Notes under the pieces: generated by a model
Told to the model about the DNA's origin: nothing
The model's input: only the letters and a program-made list of their open reading frames with translations
Database searches by the model: none
In this document: positions 1-4,716 of the stretch, one piece after another
Layout: every line of letters starts with the position of its first letter
Position numbering within the stretch: the first letter of the stretch is position 1
From: an uncultured Cardiobacterium sp.
GTDB taxonomy: Bacteria; Pseudomonadota; Gammaproteobacteria; Cardiobacteriales; Cardiobacteriaceae
Assembly (NCBI RefSeq): GCF_938028185.1
Contig: NZ_CALJAH010000019.1
Location: 1-5,247, forward strand
Length of the DNA: 5,247 nt
Direction: 5' to 3'
Position numbers and translations under genes: made by a program

Positions 1-147
1 CGGCCATTCTCCTGGCAGGTAATGTTGACCCGGAGCGCCGAGATAAAATTCCCCGGTGTCGTCGTACAGGCAGATGGTGATATGCATCTCCTGCTCAATA
101 ATGTCGAGGAAATCCGTATGCCGCCAGTCTATGTTTTGTGTATTCAT
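1..147 (-). CDS. N-terminal part of an unrecognised protein, cut by the left window edge
   Basis: An ATG at 147 opens a frame of 49 codons that reaches the window edge without a stop. It begins MNTQNIDWRHTDFL and contains an acidic stretch with YDDTGEFYLGAPG near residues 28-40. I do not recognise the family. The start is supported by CAGGAG ending six bases before the ATG, within the A'' segment of the same hairpin leader that precedes every other gene here. It follows a possible terminator at 217-250, so it may belong to a separate transcript or be reached by read-through from the 124-aa gene. Coding status is inferred from the leader and open frame; the remaining length is unknown. Confidence 0.72.
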   Translation of the reverse strand, partial: MNTQNIDWRHTDFLDIIEQEMHITICLYDDTGEFYLGAPGQHYLPGEWP

Positions 148-214
148 GAAAATTCTCCTGTATAAAATAAAAAAACAGGAGAACTGTCCCCGCAGGGAAA
201 CGTTCCCCTGCGGG
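148..214 (-). promoter_or_regulatory. Leader L1: three-segment hairpin switch before the partial gene
   Basis: On the minus strand the order is A (CAGGGGAAC, 202-210), A' (GTTCTCCTG, 176-184), a U-rich spacer, and A'' (CAGGAGAA, 153-160), which is the Shine-Dalgarno region. A:A' is 9 pairs with one G-U, encloses an inner TCCC/GGGGA hairpin, and is followed by seven U. A':A'' is 8 perfect pairs. An alternative 9-bp hairpin, CCCGCAGGG/CCCTGCGGG (206-214 with 189-197), competes for A. The pairings are seen directly; attenuation or translational gating is inferred. Confidence 0.7.
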
Positions 215-216
215 TC

Positions 217-250
217 AAAAAATAAAGCCCCAAACCTTGCGGCACGGGGC
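217..250 (-). terminator. Probable intrinsic terminator with GCAA tetraloop
   Basis: On the minus strand, a five-pair GC stem (GCCCC/GGGGC), a G-U-rich middle and two more C-G pairs close a GCAA tetraloop at 237-240. The sequence continues directly into UUUAUUUUUU. It lies between the 124-aa gene and the leader of the partial gene, and could end the upstream operon or a small RNA. The weak middle of the stem lowers confidence. Confidence 0.62.
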
Positions 251-312
251 AATGGAATTGCACAGGGATTCTCCACAAGCCAAAGCCTGCCCACTGTCGT
301 GATATGCAATCT

Positions 313-330
313 GTCCAGGTTCACCTGGAC
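313..330. repeat. Perfect 18-bp palindrome
   Basis: GTCCAGGTGAACCTGGAC contains two perfect 8-bp arms around a 2-bp centre. It could be a hairpin with a UGAA loop inside the candidate RNA, or a dimeric operator site. It abuts the next stem-loop at 331-351, which favours an RNA reading. Confidence 0.6.
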
Positions 331-378
331 GGCGCTGCCTTTATCAGCGCCCAAGGATCAGTACCCTGAATTTGTTTC

Positions 379-753
379 TCAGCCGTCGAGTCCGACGAAG
401 CCCCGATGCCGGAACACAGCGACTTTTTTGACGCTGCCGTCCGCTTGCACCTGTTCTTCAGATTCGCGCACGCTGAAAGCGTAAACGGGGTTGATCCCGT
501 TATCGGCCAAGATTTGGTGCAGGACGATCATGAAGAAAGGGGCTCCACCGAGCATGGCCGCATCCGCAGCCGGGTACTGTTCTTGTACCAGGGCGAGGAT
601 TTTGGCAGCGCGTTCGACCATTTCCTCCCTGTCGGGAATCTGGTCAAACGTCAGCGCATCAGTGATGATGCGCTTGTGCCCGGGGTTCGGCTCAACGACA
701 CCGGCAGCAAGCTGCTCTGGAGAGGCAGCGTGCTGGGTGAGGTTGATAATCAA
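379..753 (-). CDS. Conserved-looking 124-aa protein of unknown function, TTG start
   Basis: The protein starts MIINLTQHAASPEQLAAGVV. It then has an acidic helical region (about residues 40-60), a glycine-rich AMLGGAPFFM segment (66-75) that suggests a buried beta/alpha turn, and a C-terminal block YAFSVRESEE...DGSVKKVAVFRHRGFVG (91-121). From memory this N- and C-terminal pattern recurs in phage and ICE hypothetical proteins; I do not know a proven function. The fold looks alpha/beta, and a distant link to CARF-like proteins is only speculation. The start is TTG at 753: AGGAGG sits six bases upstream, and no ATG is available at that distance. It is second in the left operon, 108 bp after the 100-aa gene, with leader L2 in the gap. 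Confidence 0.85.
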   Translation of the reverse strand: MIINLTQHAASPEQLAAGVVEPNPGHKRIITDALTFDQIPDREEMVERAAKILALVQEQYPAADAAMLGGAPFFMIVLHQILADNGINPVYAFSVRESEEQVQADGSVKKVAVFRHRGFVGLDG

Positions 754-820
754 GATTTACCTCCTGATGTTAGGCAGGAGATGCAAGACTCCCCGAGGGG
801 AGTTTGTTCTCCCCTGCGGG
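754..820 (-). promoter_or_regulatory. Leader L2: divergent copy of the hairpin switch, no U-tract
   Basis: A (GCAGGGGA, 810-817) can pair with A' (TCTCCTGC, 774-781) over 8 bp with one G-U. A' can pair with the ribosome-binding site (CAGGAG, 761-766) over 6 bp. Between A and A' an inner 6-bp stem, CTCCCC/GGGGAG, is perfect (809-814 or 789-794 competing for 797-802). Unlike most other copies there is no U-tract after A', so here only translational control is plausible. The Shine-Dalgarno sequence is an extended AGGAGG, which may compensate for the TTG start. Confidence 0.6.
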
Positions 821-828
821 TTGATGAA

Positions 829-844
829 CCTGCCCGAAGGCAGG
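829..844 (-). other. Intercistronic UUCG-tetraloop hairpin
   Basis: On the minus strand CCTGCC-TTCG-GGCAGG is a perfect 6-bp stem with the very stable UUCG loop. It lies 18 nt after the stop of the 100-aa gene and 8 nt before leader L2. There is no U-tract, so a role in protecting or processing the mRNA 3' end is more likely than termination. Confidence 0.65.
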
Positions 845-861
845 GTGAAGAGGAAGTTGGG

Positions 862-1164
862 TCAGAGCAATCCGACCCACTCCTCGCCGTTTTGACGGCA
901 GGCGGTGTAACCGCTGCCGTCACGCCACAGCTCGACGAGGAGCTCTTTTTCCTCGTCAAAGTCCTCGGGGGCGTGGTTCTCAACTGAGAAGTGCAGCTTT
1001 CCGCGAATGCGGAAAGTGAAGCACGATTCGTGCTCCATTACCGCATACAGCGGTGATGTTGCACGGAACCATTCGTTCCAGCTCAGAAATGAGCTAGGGA
1101 TAAATCCGCCGAGAAGTTTGACGAATTCGATTTTCGCGGATTTTGTTTGAAGATTTTCGAACAT
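862..1164 (-). CDS. Unrecognised 100-aa protein, first gene of the left operon
   Basis: The protein begins MFENLQTKSAKIEF. It has an aromatic, tryptophan-containing middle (SWNEWFRATSPLY, 28-40), a beta-rich segment around residues 47-62, and an acidic linker (APEDFDEEKE, 65-74) before a final LVELWRDGSGYTACRQNG block. No signal peptide or membrane segment is evident and I do not recognise the family. The frame stays open upstream to an ATG at 1380, but I chose the ATG at 1164. CAGGAG sits six bases before it within a leader shared by all neighbours, whereas the upstream start has no ribosome-binding site and the extension would merely translate the hairpins. The promoter at 1418-1446 lies about 250 bp upstream. 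Confidence 0.8.
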   Translation of the reverse strand: MFENLQTKSAKIEFVKLLGGFIPSSFLSWNEWFRATSPLYAVMEHESCFTFRIRGKLHFSVENHAPEDFDEEKELLVELWRDGSGYTACRQNGEEWVGLL

Positions 1165-1234
1165 GGGATTCTCCTGTTGAAATAAAAAACAGGAGAAACA
1201 AAGACCCTCGCAGGGAAATCGTTTCCCCTGCGGG
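1165..1234 (-). promoter_or_regulatory. Leader L3: three-segment hairpin switch before the 100-aa gene
   Basis: A (CAGGGGAAAC, 1221-1230) pairs with A' (GTTTCTCCTG, 1190-1199) over 10 bp with one G-U, followed by six U. An inner CCCT/AGGG hairpin lies between them. A' pairs with A'' (CAGGAGAA, 1169-1176) over 8 bp, covering the Shine-Dalgarno sequence. The competing upstream hairpin is CGCAGGG/CCCTGCG. Compared with L1, one extra A in A is matched by one extra U in A', a compensating change. Confidence 0.72.
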
Positions 1235-1243
1235 TTGAGAAGT

Positions 1244-1331
1244 GCTGCCTTGCGCAGCAATTGAAAAAGTCGCCACACCGCTTGCGCGGTGATGCCGGGA
1301 TTGCGGGCGAGTTTCGCGTGATTGCTCACGC
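1244..1331 (-). other. 5' UTR array of short hairpins with GCAA loops
   Basis: Downstream of the promoter, the minus strand holds a perfect 6-bp stem with a GCAA loop at 1316-1331 (GCGTGA/TCACGC). A second perfect 6-bp stem with a GCAA loop is at 1276-1291 (CACCGC/GCGGTG). A 5-bp stem with loop GCAAG is at 1244-1258 (GCTGC/GCAGC). A further GCAA lies at 1301-1304 in a less clear stem. GCAA is a stable GNRA tetraloop in RNA. No protein-coding frame with a ribosome-binding site is seen here. Confidence 0.6.
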
Positions 1332-1363
1332 ATATCCGATACGGTCCGGCTCTTTGTAAAGGT

Positions 1364-1400
1364 GTGCTTAAAGTCCACATGACTGGTGTTTAAAGTTCAC
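1364..1400 (-). promoter_or_regulatory. Tandem operator-like repeats just downstream of the promoter
   Basis: GTGCTTAAAGTCCAC (1364-1378) and GTGTTTAAAGTTCAC (1386-1400), written on the plus strand, match at 13 of 15 positions. Each has GTG...CAC arms around a TTAAAGT core. Their starts are 22 bp apart, about two helical turns. They sit roughly 10 to 47 bp after the predicted transcription start, a usual place for repressor binding. The repeats are seen; the binding protein is unknown and not encoded recognisably in this window. Confidence 0.6.
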
Positions 1401-1417
1401 CAAACTATTGGTATCGG

Positions 1418-1446
1418 AATATAGACCTTCCCGCCCGGAGCGTCAA
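1418..1446 (-). promoter_or_regulatory. Sigma70-type promoter of the left operon
   Basis: On the minus strand TTGACG (1441-1446) and TATATT (1418-1423) are separated by exactly 17 bp, close to the consensus hexamers and ideal spacing. Transcription would start near 1411 and give a 5' UTR of roughly 250 nt before the 100-aa gene. It stands just downstream of the terminator at 1470-1495, as expected for the start of a new unit. Confidence 0.82.
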
Positions 1447-1469
1447 GCCGTTTGCTGCTGTTTTCCGAT

Positions 1470-1495
1470 AAAAAAACCGGCCATGAAGGCCGGTT
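1470..1495 (-). terminator. Intrinsic terminator ending the right-hand operon
   Basis: A perfect 8-bp stem, AACCGGCC/GGCCGGTT, with a 5-nt loop is followed on the minus strand by a run of U. It starts 11 bp after the stop of the 250-aa gene. The stem's outer A-U pairs could make it work on the plus strand too, but no plus-strand gene ends here. Confidence 0.9.
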
Positions 1496-1506
1496 CGGGT
1501 TGATGG

Positions 1507-2259
1507 TCAGATTTTGCAAATATCCAGCAGGCGGTAATCGGCGATGGTGATCATCCAGGCTTCATCCTGCCAGGCGAGATGCAGTCGCTGTTTTCCAAGA
1601 TCGGGTTCCGTGGGCAATAACGGACAGAGCCATTCCAGACCGTAGTGCGGGAAGTTTTCCCGGATATTTCGTCCCTGGCACAGCGCGGCGACGATTGTCG
1701 TCGCGACCGGCAGGACATCAGCATCGGCGGCAATCTCCGCCGGGATGGCTTCGACTGCGGTGACGCTGCCGTCTTTGAGGCAAACGGCGTAATACCCGAT
1801 ACCGGGCGCGAGTGCAGAGGAGATGTTGGTGATACCGTCATCGCCTGCTTCGTATTCGTACGTCGTCTGCACCGGCAGGGTGACCAGGGCAACGCTATCG
1901 CTGATGCGCTGGCAACGCTGCTGGCCGCCGTCAAAGTCATGACCGAGCCAGCAGGCCAATTGTGCGTAAAATCCGGCACCGGCATCATCGTAGAGCGGCA
2001 TGGCAACAATATCGTCCAGCTCCCGCTTGCGGGTCACCGGGTTCCTGCCGAGGCGCAAGGCGTAGTCGGCGTAACCATAGCCGAAAAACCAGGCGCTGCT
2101 GCTGCCGTCATCGAGCGGGACGATATCAAAGATACGGCACTCGTCGTCGGCGACAAGCTGGCGTGCCAGTTCGGGATTGTCGGAATACTGTTGCAGTATG
2201 GCCGTAACGGCGGTGCGGACTTCGTTGATGTCATCGAAGTTTTCTTTGGGGAAGAACAT
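1507..2259 (-). CDS. 250-aa protein, most divergent of three tandem paralogues
   Basis: The protein begins MFFPKENFDDINEV and is acidic, with no membrane segment. I do not recognise its family, but it aligns by eye with the two genes upstream. LDDIVAMPLYDDAGAGFYAQLACWL (81-105) matches the LPKFDADDV...AAQLCFW region of the 244-aa gene, and the C-terminal LHLAWQDEAWMITIADYRLLDI (226-247) matches its final W...Y.RI.I block. It also seems internally repeated: a second YYAVCLKDG...ADADVLPVATTIVAAL unit at 157-193 echoes the first. The start at 2259 is preceded by CAGGAG inside leader L4; the frame runs 22 codons further upstream, but those codons encode the hairpin itself. It is the last gene before the terminator. 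Confidence 0.84.
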   Translation of the reverse strand: MFFPKENFDDINEVRTAVTAILQQYSDNPELARQLVADDECRIFDIVPLDDGSSSAWFFGYGYADYALRLGRNPVTRKRELDDIVAMPLYDDAGAGFYAQLACWLGHDFDGGQQRCQRISDSVALVTLPVQTTYEYEAGDDGITNISSALAPGIGYYAVCLKDGSVTAVEAIPAEIAADADVLPVATTIVAALCQGRNIRENFPHYGLEWLCPLLPTEPDLGKQRLHLAWQDEAWMITIADYRLLDICKI

Positions 2260-2317
2260 GGGAAGCTCCTGTTGTTGAAAAAAAGCAGGAGCCTCCCGCA
2301 GGGAAGCCCCTGCGGGG
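2260..2317 (-). promoter_or_regulatory. Leader L4: tight three-segment hairpin switch
   Basis: A (GCAGGGGCTTCCC, 2301-2313) pairs with A' (GGGAGGCTCCTGC, 2285-2297) over 13 bp with two G-U pairs and a 3-nt loop, followed by seven U, a good terminator shape. A'' (CAGGAGCTTCCC, 2260-2271) is nearly a copy of A and can pair with A', masking the ribosome-binding site. A competing 9-bp CCCGCAGGG/CCCTGCGGG hairpin uses 2308-2316 and 2295-2303. Confidence 0.75.
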
Positions 2318-2321
2318 AATG

Positions 2322-2336
2322 GCATCGGATGGATGC
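2322..2336 (-). other. Small intercistronic hairpin before L4
   Basis: GCATC/GATGC forms a 5-bp stem with a 5-nt loop, five bases ahead of the leader and just after the stop of the 245-aa gene. It matches the position of unrelated-sequence hairpins before L2, L3, L5, L6 and L8. Confidence 0.5.
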
Positions 2337-2341
2337 GAGGT

Positions 2342-3079
2342 TCAGTTCGTTTGTTGTTCGATCAGCACTGCCAATATGGTGTCTTGCCAAATTGTGACGC
2401 GGTAGCACCGCTCGTGCAGTTGTACTGTCAACCAATCGCTACGTGCGAACGGATTGTTGTTGGAGGTGGGCTCTTTGATGAGCGTCCCGCCAAGCGCCGG
2501 GATGCTATCAGCCCAGGCAATACCATCTACTTCACGTTGCTGTATGGCGATAGCCAACAAGGCGATGACGTCAACTGCATCGGCATGCCACAACGCTTGT
2601 CTGGCACAAAGGCGGGCGACGGTCACAATTCTGTCGCCATCGCGTGCGACCGCATATTGGCAAACACGCTGTTCATCATCACAGCAACAGACCAGGATCA
2701 GCCGGTCGTTGATGCTACGGGTTTTGCAGGTTGATTCAGGAACATCCGCCACGCCCCAAACATGCAGCAACGCGGCTAATGCCACAAGACTATCTGTCGG
2801 CTCGTCGAACTCCCGCAAGGGGTGCACGCGGTACATTTCCAGCTTGCCTTGCGAGGCAAAAAAGCAGGCAACAAAATCATGCCCGGCATAATGGATGAGT
2901 AGCGCATGGAGGAAGGAACCGCCATCAATCAACCGCTGCTCGGTATGCAGGACGAGGACGTCTGTTTGCTGCTGCAGTATTCCGGTCCAATAACCGTTTC
3001 CGCTATTGTGCTGGTCAATACAACGTTGCAGTGTCTTTTCAACGAAGACGCAATCGAGATCTAACTGAATGTTTTGCAT
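2342..3079 (-). CDS. 245-aa protein, middle member of three tandem paralogues
   Basis: The protein begins MQNIQLDLDCVFVEKTL; no signal peptide or clear membrane helix is seen. It shares several blocks with the 244-aa gene upstream: DEQRVCQYA (135-143) against DERVCQYGA, QQREVDGIAW (180-189) against KQRERHGIAL, LGGTLIKEPTS (196-206) against LGGELLEPPTS, and a W...CYRVTI ending. It is unusually rich in cysteine around 129-140 (LVCCCDDEQRVC), but the neighbours do not keep these cysteines as a set, which argues against a conserved metal site. Two similar halves may reflect internal duplication. The start at 3079 has CAGGAG seven bases upstream within L5. Function unknown. Confidence 0.85.
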   Translation of the reverse strand: MQNIQLDLDCVFVEKTLQRCIDQHNSGNGYWTGILQQQTDVLVLHTEQRLIDGGSFLHALLIHYAGHDFVACFFASQGKLEMYRVHPLREFDEPTDSLVALAALLHVWGVADVPESTCKTRSINDRLILVCCCDDEQRVCQYAVARDGDRIVTVARLCARQALWHADAVDVIALLAIAIQQREVDGIAWADSIPALGGTLIKEPTSNNNPFARSDWLTVQLHERCYRVTIWQDTILAVLIEQQTN

Positions 3080-3140
3080 AAAAGCTCCTGTAGAAAAAAT
3101 AAAAAAAACAGGAGCCTCCCGCAGGGGAGGCCCCTGCGGG
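3080..3140 (-). promoter_or_regulatory. Leader L5: best-formed copy of the hairpin switch
   Basis: A (CAGGGGCCTCCC, 3125-3136) pairs with A' (GGGAGGCTCCTG, 3109-3120) over 12 bp with a single G-U and a CTGC tetraloop, followed immediately by eight U: by form an excellent intrinsic terminator. A' can instead pair with A'' (CAGGAGCTT, 3082-3090) over 9 bp, covering the ribosome-binding site. A third option is a perfect 10-bp CCCGCAGGGG/CCCCTGCGGG hairpin (3131-3140 with 3118-3127), which would disrupt the terminator. Confidence 0.8.
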
Positions 3141-3146
3141 GGAAGG

Positions 3147-3164
3147 CACCGCTCAGATGCGGTG
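3147..3164 (-). other. Small intercistronic hairpin before L5
   Basis: CACCGC/GCGGTG is a perfect 6-bp stem with a 6-nt loop, six bases ahead of the leader core and ten bases after the stop of the 244-aa gene. It has no U-tract of its own. Confidence 0.55.
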
Positions 3165-3174
3165 AATCAGGTGA

Positions 3175-3909
3175 TTAGCGCCGTGGCGGGCTGCATTCGC
3201 GCAAGCCGGAAATCTCGCGTTTTTGGCTGATTTCGATGCGGAAATAGCGACCGGCATGACGGACGGCGAGCCATTCACGCCAGATGCCGGCGCATTCAAC
3301 CGGCGATGTGGGCGGTTCCAGCAGTTCACCACCAAGTTCCTCAATGGTCTCTGGCAGCGCGATGCCGTGACGCTCACGCTGCTTCAGTGCCATGCTGAGG
3401 ATGGCGACGATTTCGGCAGATTCCGGGTACCAGATAAGCGCTTTCGCCTGAATTTTGGCGACAGTGGTGATGACGCCGTAGCTGAGGATCGCGCCGTACT
3501 GGCATACCCGCTCATCTTCGTCCGCACAACGGACAACCAGCAGGCCTTCATTGACCCTGTAAGCGGTGCAGGGTGCTTCCGGGTCATCGTCAATTTCCCA
3601 GAAACACAGTTGGGCGGCAAAAGCCACCATGACATCGTCTGCGTCAAACTTTGGCAGTTTGGCCAGTTCGTGCAGTCTCGCATCGCCCGGCCCGTCGTAG
3701 AGGACGGCGGCGGCATAACTGCTGTCCAGGTAATCGAGCAGCAGTACATGGACGTCACGGCCATCGATGAATAGCCGCGCCTCGGCGCGCTGGACGCGCA
3801 AGCCTAATTGCTGCCGCAGCAAGGCAAGCCAATCGCCGTTTTCGTTGCAGTAATGAGCCAAGCAGGCTTGCAGCATGTCTGCCACGTATTTGGTGTTGAT
3901 ATCGTTCAT
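3175..3909 (-). CDS. 244-aa protein, first member of three tandem paralogues
   Basis: The protein begins MNDINTKYVADMLQACL and is probably cytoplasmic. A first unit, YAAAVLYDG...LHELAKLPKFDADDVMVAFAAQL (65-101), and a second, CQYGAILSYG...VAKIQAKALIW..ESAEIVAILSMAL (137-175), resemble each other, suggesting an internal duplication. A conserved KQRERHGIALPETIEELGG stretch follows (176-194), then a W..V....Y.RIEI ending. The family is not one I can name. Clear shared motifs with the next gene and weaker ones with the third point to gene duplication followed by strong divergence. The start at 3909 has CAGGAG seven bases upstream within L6. The gap to the Api92-like gene is 93 bp. Confidence 0.86.
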   Translation of the reverse strand: MNDINTKYVADMLQACLAHYCNENGDWLALLRQQLGLRVQRAEARLFIDGRDVHVLLLDYLDSSYAAAVLYDGPGDARLHELAKLPKFDADDVMVAFAAQLCFWEIDDDPEAPCTAYRVNEGLLVVRCADEDERVCQYGAILSYGVITTVAKIQAKALIWYPESAEIVAILSMALKQRERHGIALPETIEELGGELLEPPTSPVECAGIWREWLAVRHAGRYFRIEISQKREISGLRECSPPRR

Positions 3910-3965
3910 AAAAGCTCCTGTCGTTGAGAAAGCAGGGGCCTCCGCAGGGGAAGCCCCTGCGGGGG
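3910..3965 (-). promoter_or_regulatory. Leader L6: hairpin switch with a weakened ribosome-site stem
   Basis: A (GCAGGGGCTTCC, 3949-3960) pairs with A' (GGAGGCCCCTGC, 3932-3943) over 12 bp with one G-U. A' carries CCCCTG instead of CTCCTG, so its pairing with A'' (CAGGAGCTT, 3912-3920) has an internal A-C mismatch. The U-tract is short (UUUCUC). The copy therefore favours the A:A' form with a free Shine-Dalgarno sequence and weak termination. Confidence 0.7.
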
Positions 3966-3968
3966 ATG

Positions 3969-3984
3969 GGTAGCGGGCGCTACC
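3969..3984 (-). other. Small intercistronic hairpin before L6
   Basis: GGTAGC-GCCC-GCTACC is a perfect 6-bp stem with a 4-nt loop, 18 bases after the stop of the Api92-like gene and five bases before the leader core. Confidence 0.55.
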
Positions 3985-4002
3985 GGATGGGTGCGGATGA
4001 TG

Positions 4003-4716
4003 TCAGTGTCCGCCTGCGCCGTTATCGAGAGCGCTGGTCAGATACAGCTTCGGCGACGCCGGTGATGTATCGTCATCTTCGTCGTCGCGGCAGTAATAGC
4101 TGCCGTCGCGCAGGATGTAATCCTCGGCGCAGCCCCAGTGCGAGAACGCCATTTCGTAGGCTTCGCGTGAGCCGTCTTCAAATTCGCCCCCTGCCAGCAG
4201 CTTGCCACCTTTCATGTCGTAGGCACCGGCATTACTGCCGATGTCTTCATCGGCATAGCTGACCGAGAACACTTCGGCGGGGAATTGCCGCGACAACGCC
4301 TCAAGGACGGGCCAGGGATGCATGAGCGCGGTTTCAAACCACACTTCACCGCCCTGGTGGCGGTAATGGTATACGTTCCACTTGCTGCCCCAGTGCTCGC
4401 AACGCCAGTCGTACCAGTCCACAAAGCCATGCAGCTTGAAGTGCAACCGGTAGCGCCGTGCAGCGCGCGCAGAGGTGAGCCGGTGTTTTGCCGGTGTGTC
4501 CTTTTGCTCTTGGTCGAGGCAAGCAACAAATCCGGGATCGGCGACAGCTTCCTGCCAGGATTTGCCCTGTTGGTACAGCTGCGCCGCGTGTTGCGCGGCC
4601 AAGCCGGAGAGAAGGGCGATGGCCGGATGCTCCGGGATAATCAGGCTGAAATCCCGCAGCCGGGACAGCGCATCGCTGTTGTCGCATTGGACGTGGTTGG
4701 ATACCCAGTTTGGCAT
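4003..4716 (-). CDS. Api92/YubB-like protein (DUF1281 family)
   Basis: The N-terminus MPNWVSNHVQCD fits the MPNW.SN.V start typical of this family. The central WYDWRCEHWGSKWN (101-114) matches its W...HWG.KW signature. FETALMHPWPVLEALSRQFP (127-146) and YADEDIGSNAG (154-164) match the C-terminal ferredoxin-like domain. The family is common on conjugative plasmids and ICEs (Api92 comes from the Yersinia YAPI island; YubB is plasmid-borne). Its biochemical role is not established to my knowledge. At 237 aa the length is within what I expect. An acidic patch (RDDEDDDTSPAS, 210-221) near the C-terminus looks variable. GGAGG sits before the ATG at 4716. It is second in the right operon, with a sequence-divergent version of the shared leader (L7). 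Confidence 0.88.
   Translation of the reverse strand: MPNWVSNHVQCDNSDALSRLRDFSLIIPEHPAIALLSGLAAQHAAQLYQQGKSWQEAVADPGFVACLDQEQKDTPAKHRLTSARAARRYRLHFKLHGFVDWYDWRCEHWGSKWNVYHYRHQGGEVWFETALMHPWPVLEALSRQFPAEVFSVSYADEDIGSNAGAYDMKGGKLLAGGEFEDGSREAYEMAFSHWGCAEDYILRDGSYYCRDDEDDDTSPASPKLYLTSALDNGAGGH

Larger units (their letters stand above)
217..372 (-). ncRNA. Candidate structured RNA between the 124-aa gene and the partial gene
   Basis: This non-coding stretch is packed with helices in minus-strand order. A 7-bp stem, GGCGCTG/CAGCGCC, has a 7-nt loop (331-351). A second 7-bp stem, GTCCAGG/CCTGGAC, has a UGAA loop (313-330). A long-range 7-bp helix pairs 305-311 with 256-262 and encloses a small hairpin, CAGGC-TTTG-GCTTG (276-289). 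The terminator-like hairpin and U-tract at 217-250 follow. No open frame with a ribosome-binding site is evident. Independent folded elements ending in a terminator suggest a small RNA or a structured 3'/5' UTR. I see no convincing promoter immediately upstream, so it may be processed from the operon transcript. Mobile-element RNA motifs such as STAXI came to mind, but I cannot assign it to one. Confidence 0.45.

Noticed and set aside
197..216. TTGACC next to leader L1 as a -35 promoter element
   Set aside because: No acceptable -10 hexamer occurs 16-18 bp downstream on the minus strand; the sequence there is the leader hairpin.
862..1380. Longer version of the 100-aa protein starting at the ATG at 1380 (172 aa)
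   Set aside because: No ribosome-binding site precedes 1380, the first 72 codons read through operator-like repeats and hairpins, and the internal ATG at 1164 has an excellent site in a leader shared by all genes.
1330..1423. Inverted ATAT(T)CCGATAC copies at 1332-1342 and overlapping the -10 box
   Set aside because: The match is short and one copy would be mostly untranscribed, so an RNA helix is unlikely; possibly a coincidental similarity, noted only.
1507..2325. 272-aa version of the third paralogue and 124-aa version of the 86-aa protein (4806-5180)
   Set aside because: The N-terminal extensions translate the hairpin leader; the downstream ATGs have well-placed CAGGAG sites and match the arrangement of the neighbouring genes.
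1645..2397. Plus-strand open frame of 250 codons, and other plus-strand frames at 406-987, 3223-3774 and 4285-4809
   Set aside because: They lie opposite well-supported minus-strand genes, have no convincing ribosome-binding sites, and have unlikely compositions; treated as antisense shadows.
2470..2478. Cysteine-rich LVCCCDDEQRVC stretch of the 245-aa protein as a metal-binding site (encoded within 2660-2700)
   Set aside because: The paralogues keep at most one or two of these cysteines, so a conserved metal site is not supported.
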